Shown: piece by piece, positions 57,848-64,000 of the stretch
How the letters are laid out: every line of letters begins with the position of its first letter
Numbering within the stretch: the stretch's first letter is position 1
Assembly: GCF_027627575.1 (NCBI RefSeq)
Contig: NZ_CP114065.1
Location: 7,192,001 to 7,256,000, forward strand
DNA: 64,000 bases
Direction: 5' to 3'
Source: Kribbella sp. CA-293567
GTDB lineage: Bacteria; Actinomycetota; Actinomycetes; Propionibacteriales; Kribbellaceae
Made by a program: the position numbers and the translations under genes
Notes under the pieces: model-generated
Seen by the model: only the letters and a program-made list of their open reading frames with translations
What the model was told of the DNA's origin: nothing
Databases searched by the model: none

Positions 57848-59401
57848 ATGGAGGCAGGGGTGTTGTCCGCGCGGATCGCAGCGGCCATGACGCTTGCCCA
57901 GTCGGGCGGCCATGTCGTCGCGGCCGCTCAGCTCGAAGCCATCCGCGCCGAGCTCGGCGGCGTACCGAGTTATGAGCTGGCAGCGGCGGAGTACGTCCGC
58001 GGAGTGACGGCTCACCACGCCAGCGACGCCGACGAGGCGCTCGCGGCAGTGGCGGAGTGCCTGGCCGTCGCCCGCGCGATCGACGAGCCGGGCTGGGAGG
58101 CCAACGCGCTCCCGATCCGGATCATCACCCTCGCGAGAAGCGGCCGTGGTGGCGACACCATCAGCGACCTGGTCGCCGCCGAGCACGCCCTGAGCCGGAC
58201 CACCGACCCCGGGCTGCGTGGCTGGGCCCACACCGGCCTCGGCTACGCGTACGACGTACTGCGGCTGTTCGAGCTCTGCGTGCCGCACTACGAGATCGCC
58301 ACCGGGATCGACGCCGACGCTCTCGAGCTGGCCGAGTCTCCCGCGATCGACCGGCTCAACCTGGCCGAGACCCATCTGCGCTGGGCTCACGAGCTCGAGC
58401 GGCTCGGCGATCCGTCGTACCAGGGCGAGGTCGGCAAGTTGCTCGCGGCCGCCGCGCACTGGGCCCGCGAGGCCGAGAAGGTGATCGTCGACGACGAGAG
58501 CCAGGAGTACTGGCGGGTGAGCGCCCGGCTCTGGCTGGCAGCGGCCGCGACGTCGACCGATCCGGCAGCGGCGATCGACGACCTGACCAGATGCCGCGAC
58601 GAGATCAGCAAACTCGGCGAGACCGAGCGGCTGGCCATCGCCGGTGCCTATCTGGCCAGGGCATTCGCTGCCCAGGGCAACGGTGACGAGGCCCGGGCCG
58701 CTGCCGACCGCGCGATCGACGACCTGATTCCGCTGGCCGATCCGGCCACCCACGTCCTGGTCCTGCAGACGCGGTCCGAGCTTGCCGCCGGCTCGGGTGA
58801 ACCTGGTGCCACCGCCGCACTCGAGTACGCCCGTTCGGTCGCCCGCGCCTGGTGGAAGGAACGCCGGCGCGCGCTGAACGCCGTGCGGCACGCGCTGGTG
58901 GCTCATGACCTCTCGGCCCGCCATGATGCCGAGTGGCACGCGGCCCGCCAGGATGCTCTGACCGGGATCGGCAACCGCCGGGCGATGGACGAGCGGCTCA
59001 CCGCGGCTCGTGACTCGCAGCGCGCGGTGACCCTGCTGGCCATCGACGTGGACGACCTGAAGGTCGTGAACGATACTTTCGGGCATGCTTGCGGCGACGA
59101 GCTGCTGCAACTTGTGGCAGAACTGCTGGTGGAACAGGCACGTGCCACCGATGCCGTGATTCGATCGGGAGGCGACGAGTTCTTCGTGGTGCTGGACCAG
59201 CCCGACGCCAAAGGTGGCGCTCAGCTGGCCGAGCGGGTGCGGGCCGCGGTGGCCCTGGTCGCGAGTACGACGGCGAAGCCCTGGCTGAAGAAGCTGAGCG
59301 TGAGCATCGGGTACGCCGCGACCGCGGAGGGCGCGGCGGTGGAGTCGCTGATCCCGCTGGCGGACAGCCGGCTGTACGAGGACAAGCGGCGTTCCAGGTA
59401 G
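57848..59401 (+). CDS. Diguanylate cyclase with TPR-like N-terminal domain, copy 1
   Basis: 517 residues. The N-terminal ~350 residues are helical repeats (TPR-like), with conserved ARAIDEPGWEANALPIRIIT and WAHTGLGYAYDVLRLFELC. The C-terminal GGDEF domain starts DALTGIGNRRAMDER and keeps the active site RSGGDEFFVVL and the metal Asp in LLAIDVDDLKVVND. An inhibitory-site RATD lies five residues before GGDEF, so feedback by c-di-GMP is expected. No membrane segment: a cytosolic c-di-GMP synthase. Tandem copy follows. ATG at 57848 has AAGGGGGG upstream. Confidence 0.93.
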   Translation: MEAGVLSARIAAAMTLAQSGGHVVAAAQLEAIRAELGGVPSYELAAAEYVRGVTAHHASDADEALAAVAECLAVARAIDEPGWEANALPIRIITLARSGRGGDTISDLVAAEHALSRTTDPGLRGWAHTGLGYAYDVLRLFELCVPHYEIATGIDADALELAESPAIDRLNLAETHLRWAHELERLGDPSYQGEVGKLLAAAAHWAREAEKVIVDDESQEYWRVSARLWLAAAATSTDPAAAIDDLTRCRDEISKLGETERLAIAGAYLARAFAAQGNGDEARAAADRAIDDLIPLADPATHVLVLQTRSELAAGSGEPGATAALEYARSVARAWWKERRRALNAVRHALVAHDLSARHDAEWHAARQDALTGIGNRRAMDERLTAARDSQRAVTLLAIDVDDLKVVNDTFGHACGDELLQLVAELLVEQARATDAVIRSGGDEFFVVLDQPDAKGGAQLAERVRAAVALVASTTAKPWLKKLSVSIGYAATAEGAAVESLIPLADSRLYEDKRRSR

Positions 59402-59429
59402 GCGATCGGCAGGACGAAAGGAAGACCGG

Positions 59430-60995
59430 GTGCGGGAAACGTCGGGGGTGACCGCGCGAATCGCGGCTGCGATGACGCGGGCCCAGTCGGGAGACCCGGC
59501 CGGTGCGGCGACCGACATCCGGTTGCTGCTGGCCGAGCTCGGCCCGGAGCCGACCAGCGAACGCGCCGCCGCGGAGTACGTGCGAGCCGTTGCCGCGCAC
59601 CACGCCGCCGACGCCGAGACGGCGCTGGACGCGGTCGACGGTTGCATCCGGGTCTCCCGCGCGATCGACGAGCCCGGCTGGGAGGCGAACGCGCTCGCGG
59701 TCCGGATCGTCACCCTGATCCGCACCGGTGAGGGTGGCGACTCGGTAGCCGACCTTGTCGCCGCGGAGAACGCCCTGGCGAGGACCCGGGACGCGGGGCT
59801 GGCCAGCTGGGCTCATACCGGCCTCGGCTACGCCTATGACCTGCTGCGCCTGTTCGAGCTGTGCATCCCGCACTTCGAGCTCGCTGCCGCGGCCGGCGTG
59901 GATCCGCTCGGACTGCCCGAGTCGCCCGCGATCACCCGGCTCAACCTGGCCGAGTCCAATCTCCGCTGGGCGCACGAACTGGAGCGGCTCGGCGACCCGG
60001 AGTACGACGAGGAGATCAAGCGTCGGTGCGACGAAGCCAGGCGGTGGGCGGCCGAGGCGAACGAGGTGATCGTCCGCGCGAACCTGATCGGCTACTGGCC
60101 GATGACCGGACGGCTGTGGCTGGCGGCCACCGACTTCGACACCGATCCGGCCGAAGCCGCGGTGATTTTGAAGGACTGCCGTGAGCAGCTGACCAAGCTC
60201 GGCTCCCTCGAACTGGCTGCCATCGCGGGCGCCTACCTGGCAATGGCCTACGCGTCGGCCGGCCGGCTGGACGAGGCGATGGAAGCCGCCGCGCGGTCCG
60301 CGACCGACCTGCCACCCACCTCGGATCCGCCGGTCGAAGCGCTGGTGCGCCACACCGCGGTGCGGATCGTCGCCGACTCCGGCGACATCGGCGCCGCCTC
60401 CGGCCTGCAGTACGCGCGAGCCATCGCGCGTGGTTGGTGGGCGGAGCGGCTGCGCGGTCTGTACGCCGTACGGAGCGCACTCGCGACCCATGACCTGTCC
60501 ATCCGGCACGACGCCGAGTGGCGAGCCGCCCGCGAGGACCCACTGACCGGCGTCGGCAACCGCCGCGCGCTCGACGAGCGGATGAGCGCGGCGCTGGAGT
60601 CGGGCCGCTCGATCGCGGTGCTCGCGATCGACGTCGACAACCTGAAGGTCGTCAACGACAGCCACGGCCACGCCTGCGGCGACGAGGTACTGCGCCGCGT
60701 CGCCCAACTGCTGACCGAGCAGTGCCGCGCCGACGACCTCGTCGCGCGAGCAGGCGGCGACGAGTTCGTCGTCGTCCTGGACAACCCCGACGACCGCGGA
60801 GCCGGCGAGCTGGTCGAACGGATCAAAACGGCCGCCGAACGGGTGGCCCGCGGCGCCGTCGAGCCGTGGTTCGCCATGCTCAGGCTCAGCATCGGCCACG
60901 CCAGCAGCACCGAAGGCACCCCCGTCGCCGACCTGCTCACCGCCGCCGACAGCCGCATGTACGAAGAAAAGCGTCACCGCCGTCCCCGCACCTGA
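59430..60995 (+). CDS. Diguanylate cyclase with TPR-like N-terminal domain, copy 2
   Basis: 521 residues, homologous along its whole length to the preceding protein: VTARIAAAMTRAQSGD, RAIDEPGWEANALAVRIVTL and WAHTGLGYAYDLLRLFELC. The GGDEF domain (~360-515) starts DPLTGVGNRRALDER and keeps RAGGDEFVVVL, with RADD five residues before it as inhibitory site. Both copies look active. GTG at 59430 has AAGGAAG eight bases upstream, 28 bp after copy 1, so they form an operon. The helical domain probably senses a partner protein. Confidence 0.93.
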   Translation: MRETSGVTARIAAAMTRAQSGDPAGAATDIRLLLAELGPEPTSERAAAEYVRAVAAHHAADAETALDAVDGCIRVSRAIDEPGWEANALAVRIVTLIRTGEGGDSVADLVAAENALARTRDAGLASWAHTGLGYAYDLLRLFELCIPHFELAAAAGVDPLGLPESPAITRLNLAESNLRWAHELERLGDPEYDEEIKRRCDEARRWAAEANEVIVRANLIGYWPMTGRLWLAATDFDTDPAEAAVILKDCREQLTKLGSLELAAIAGAYLAMAYASAGRLDEAMEAAARSATDLPPTSDPPVEALVRHTAVRIVADSGDIGAASGLQYARAIARGWWAERLRGLYAVRSALATHDLSIRHDAEWRAAREDPLTGVGNRRALDERMSAALESGRSIAVLAIDVDNLKVVNDSHGHACGDEVLRRVAQLLTEQCRADDLVARAGGDEFVVVLDNPDDRGAGELVERIKTAAERVARGAVEPWFAMLRLSIGHASSTEGTPVADLLTAADSRMYEEKRHRRPRT

Positions 60996-61061
60996 CCCCA
61001 CATCTCAGGAGTCACTCACTGGAGACCGTCTTTGCGGTCGTTCGCCTTGGTCCACCGGGCG

Positions 61062-62522
61062 TCAGCCCTCGGCCGTCAGGAAACCTTCGGTGACGAGGTT
61101 CGCGATCTTCGGCAGGTACTCGGCGTGCAGATCGTCGCGCTGCAGCAGACTGGCGAGCGCGTCGAGGATCTGACCGACGCTCAGCTCCCCGTCGCAGGCA
61201 CCGACGAACCCGGCGAGCACCGTGTCCACCTGCTCGGCCCGGCGCATGCCACGCTGCCGCCGCAGCACGATGGTCGCCGGGTCCTCGGCGCCCGGCTGCC
61301 CGGCCGTCTCCTGCACCAGGTCGTCGGCCATCGTCAGGTGCAGCCCGGTCAGCTCAGCCGGCAACCCTTCGATCCGCTCGAACCTGTCGAGCACGTGCGG
61401 ACCGATCGGTTGCTCGATCTCGTACGGCCATTCCTCGGCCTGCGTGCTGCCCGCCGTGTTGTGCAGATTGATCCAGCCCATCCCGATCGCCTCGACCTGT
61501 TGCTCGTCGAGCCACCGCAGCCAGGCGTCGTACCGGCTCGTGTACTCCGGACGCCCGTGCAAACCGGCGTCACGCAACCACAGCTCGACGTACTCCGCGG
61601 GGTCGAGCTGCTCGCGTTGCACCGCCCAGCTGGATCTGTCGCCGGTCCAGCCGGCGACCCGCTCGCGCCAGTCCTGACCACGGACGCAGGTCCAGTTGGC
61701 GAGCAGCTGACACCAGCCACCTTCGGTCAGATGCTGCGGTGCTTGCCGAACCAGTTGCTCGACCACCGCATCTCCAGCGAACCCCGTCTCGCGGTAGGTG
61801 AGCCGCGCGTCGGCAGCCGGTGGCGCGATCACGTACGGCGGATTGCTCACGATCAGGTCGAACCGCTCTCCCGCGACCGGCTCGTAGAGACTGCCGTCAC
61901 GCACGTCCAGCTCGACGCGGTTGAGGGCGGCGGTCCATCGGGTCAGCCGAAGCGCGCGCGGATTCACATCAGTGGCGACGAGGTGGCCGATCCGGTCGGC
62001 GAGGTGCAACGCCTGGATCCCGCAGCCGGTCCCGACGTCGAGCGCCCTCCCGGCCTTGATCGGCACGGTCAGCTTCACCAGACTCAGGCTCGCCGGCGCG
62101 ATTCCCAGCACGTAGTCCGGCCGCATCGGCTCGCGCCGGCCGTCCAGCCCCGGCGTCAGATCCGCGATCACCCACCAGTACCGGTCGTCTTCCGCGTACG
62201 GCCGCAGATCGAGCGCCGCCGCCAGCTGATCCTCGGCCACATTTAAGATGCCTAGGGCAACCAAATCACCGACCACGCCGGGGAACGCCTTCTCCACCGA
62301 CTCCAGCGGCACGACCCGTTGCAGCAGGAACAACCGGATCATCGTGTCCAGCGGATCACCCGCGCCGGTCCGTTGGAAGGCAAGCGTCGTCTCGTTGCGC
62401 GCCAACGCACCGTTGGCCTGCGGCCCCAACCGCTCCGCCACTCCGTCGACCGTGTACGCCGCTGCCTCGAAGGCACCGCGCAACCGCTCGACCAGCTCCG
62501 CACCCAGCACTCGCTCGTCCAT
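61062..62522 (-). CDS. Class I SAM-dependent methyltransferase (HemK/RlmG-like)
   Basis: 486 residues. The N-terminal ~130 residues are a helical DUF7059-like domain (LDTMIRLFLLQRVVPLESVE). The Rossmann methyltransferase core has GRALDVGTGCGIQALHLADR and ATDVNPRALRLTRWTAALNR, and the catalytic NPPY in DLIVSNPPYVIAPP, typical of N-methylation of glutamine, adenine or guanine. A long C-terminal domain (~320-486) is typical of the actinobacterial group. Target unknown, perhaps rRNA, a protein or a small molecule. It is convergent with the second diguanylate cyclase gene. Confidence 0.9.
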   Translation of the reverse strand: MDERVLGAELVERLRGAFEAAAYTVDGVAERLGPQANGALARNETTLAFQRTGAGDPLDTMIRLFLLQRVVPLESVEKAFPGVVGDLVALGILNVAEDQLAAALDLRPYAEDDRYWWVIADLTPGLDGRREPMRPDYVLGIAPASLSLVKLTVPIKAGRALDVGTGCGIQALHLADRIGHLVATDVNPRALRLTRWTAALNRVELDVRDGSLYEPVAGERFDLIVSNPPYVIAPPAADARLTYRETGFAGDAVVEQLVRQAPQHLTEGGWCQLLANWTCVRGQDWRERVAGWTGDRSSWAVQREQLDPAEYVELWLRDAGLHGRPEYTSRYDAWLRWLDEQQVEAIGMGWINLHNTAGSTQAEEWPYEIEQPIGPHVLDRFERIEGLPAELTGLHLTMADDLVQETAGQPGAEDPATIVLRRQRGMRRAEQVDTVLAGFVGACDGELSVGQILDALASLLQRDDLHAEYLPKIANLVTEGFLTAEG

Positions 62523-62653
62523 GTCCCCATCCTCGCAGGCCGCCCCACCAGCTGCCCGAAGTTATCCACAGCTTTCGGATTCCTCCGTTCCGGCGGCCGC
62601 GACGCTGGCAGAATTCCCAGTGTCAGAAGTCAGCAATTCAAGGGGGAAACGCG

Positions 62654-64000
62654 ATGAAGACGCGAGTGGGGTGCACGCTGGCCGCCGGGCTGCTGGCGGT
62701 GTCGGGGTGCGGGGCGTCAGGTCTGCAGACGGGTGCGGGCACGGTCGAGAAGAAGACTGCCTCGGCCTTCCTCACCACCGCCGAGAGCGACTGGCACCGG
62801 CAGGTCGACACGGAGCCCAACCAGAACCTCAGCCCCCAGGCCCGGTGCTACTTCGTCACCGGTGCCGACGGCAAGCAGTCGCTCGGCACGATGGCGTGCG
62901 GCCCACTGCGTCGCCTCGGCACCGCCGAGCGTCAGGTCTGGGACATCGCCCGGATCGAGCCCACAGGCGGTGACAAGCCGGGCCTCGAGCTGGCAGACGA
63001 CGAGCAATGGAAGCGGTCACAGCTCCGTCCTGACAGCAGCGCCTTCTGGCGGCCGGACGACAAGCCGGCCGACGGCAACGCCGACGCGCTGGCTGCGCCA
63101 CCCGCCCCTGCCGCGAAGACCGGCCTGACCTCGGTCAGCGGCAAGCGCGAGGTCCTCGACCTGAAACCTGCCACGGACAAGCTGGTCGTCCCCGACGGGA
63201 CTCTCACGCTCAAGGGCGTCGCCACTCCGGAGATCTTCGGTAGCGGCACCGAGGTGCTGGCACCCGCGAGCGGTGAGAAGTTCGTCGCCGCCGTCTTCGG
63301 GACCAGCCCGACCCTTGATCCGCTGACCAACGGCCCGGCGTACGTTCCGGGGAAGACCAAAGGCACCCCGGTGACCAAGTGGACGGTGGACGTCGGCGGT
63401 GAGCAACGTCCGGTGACGGTCTTCTCCGAGGACAGCTCGGCGGCGACCGTCGAGCAGACCTTGCTCGTCTCCGTGCCGAAGGACAGCGCGGAGATCTTGC
63501 TGACCGCGACCAGCGGCTCGGTCGTGCAGTCACTGTCGCTGACCACTGGCAAGCGAACAACGCCCGAGGTCGCCGCCGCGTACTACCGCGCAGGCACTTC
63601 CACCGAGCTGAACAAGGCGCTGCCGACCACCGCCCGAAACCAAGGTCAGTACTTCAAGAGCTCCTTCTCGCTCTCGCTCAAGAAGGCCGTGCTGACTCCC
63701 TGGGATCCGGCCCGCGGCTGGGCACCGCAGGGGAAGGCCTGGGTGCGGGTCGAGATCGGCTCCCGGCTCGACTACACCTACGTCATCTACAGCAGCACCT
63801 GGGTGTCCCCCTTCCTGACGGTGACCGCGGATGGCGCGCCGATCCCTGCCACACAAGGCAATCCGGACGCCGACGTGATCACCTTCGCGGTCCCGGCCAC
63901 CACCAAGACGGTCCAGCTGACCACGAACAGCACGTTGAAGTTCACCAGCAACACGTCCGGTGCCGACCCGATGGCAGGCGCCGTCACCTTCCCGCCGCTG
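62654..64000 (+). CDS. Putative lipoprotein (3' truncated by window edge)
   Basis: An open frame of 449 codons to the right edge without a stop. MKTRVGCTLAAGLLAVSGCG is a lipoprotein signal with lipobox Cys19 (VSGCG). The mature protein has a Pro/Ala linker near residue 150, then SVSGKREVLDLKPATDKLVV and VKTV/TTNST strands that look beta-rich. No family recognised. AGGGGGAAA precedes the ATG. It is divergent from the methyltransferase gene, with 131 bp between. Confidence 0.8.
   Translation, partial: MKTRVGCTLAAGLLAVSGCGASGLQTGAGTVEKKTASAFLTTAESDWHRQVDTEPNQNLSPQARCYFVTGADGKQSLGTMACGPLRRLGTAERQVWDIARIEPTGGDKPGLELADDEQWKRSQLRPDSSAFWRPDDKPADGNADALAAPPAPAAKTGLTSVSGKREVLDLKPATDKLVVPDGTLTLKGVATPEIFGSGTEVLAPASGEKFVAAVFGTSPTLDPLTNGPAYVPGKTKGTPVTKWTVDVGGEQRPVTVFSEDSSAATVEQTLLVSVPKDSAEILLTATSGSVVQSLSLTTGKRTTPEVAAAYYRAGTSTELNKALPTTARNQGQYFKSSFSLSLKKAVLTPWDPARGWAPQGKAWVRVEIGSRLDYTYVIYSSTWVSPFLTVTADGAPIPATQGNPDADVITFAVPATTKTVQLTTNSTLKFTSNTSGADPMAGAVTFPPL

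Overview
The window is about 64 kb of very GC-rich DNA with dense genes, frequent GTG starts and 4-base stop/start overlaps. Gene content fits a Kribbella-like actinomycete (order Propionibacteriales): an actinobacterial DUF3073 protein, TopA with a lysine-rich tail, an MFS/thymidylate-kinase fusion, LytTR-controlled acetate-type symporters and many secreted proteins. The genus is inferred from gene content, not from a marker gene. No rRNA, tRNA, CRISPR array or transposase gene was found.

Layout. 1-1.4 kb: the end of an ABC exporter operon. 1.6-2.6 kb: a DUF3073 gene followed by a non-coding array of about 142-bp imperfect repeats. 2.6-5.2 kb: purF-purM (reverse). 5.25-6.5 kb: a tiny secreted Cys-containing peptide gene divergent from a TrmB/LuxR-type regulator, a possible signal/receptor pair. 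6.8-11 kb: the transhydrogenase operon pntAa-pntAb-pntB and an M20 dipeptidase. 11.1-17.4 kb: a secreted protein, a membrane Ser/Thr kinase and three tandem membrane-anchored paralogues. 17.4-24.2 kb: a phosphoesterase, then a LytS/LytTR two-component system followed by two DUF485 + sodium:solute symporter pairs; a LytTR-type operator lies before the second pair. 24.3-27.4 kb: CYTH-CHAD protein and a MocR-type regulator.

27.5-31.7 kb: an ABC importer (FecCDE/BtuCDF type) preceded by a cobalamin riboswitch, so it most likely imports corrinoids. 31.7-36.1 kb: lipoprotein, MFS exporter, a bulb-lectin remnant and an intact secreted lectin-like gene, an SCP2-like protein and an anchored hypothetical. 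36.2-43.9 kb: TAP-type hydrolase, ricT, two septum-formation-like membrane proteins, holB and the MFS-Tmk fusion. 44.0-50.6 kb: lacZ, a Fur-family regulator and topA. 50.9-64 kb: a Tat-exported PAF-acetylhydrolase-like protein whose nucleophile serine is replaced, a large secreted GH31 glycosidase, a cytochrome P450, two tandem diguanylate cyclases, a methyltransferase and a truncated lipoprotein gene.

The most noteworthy non-gene feature is a pair of 96-bp elements (27459-27554 and 43921-44016). They share near-identical 20-bp inverted ends but enclose different 56-nt cores, and so look like members of a dispersed palindromic repeat family. Other items are a perfect 27-bp inverted repeat upstream of lacZ, the 142-bp repeat array, and the peptide-regulator pair.
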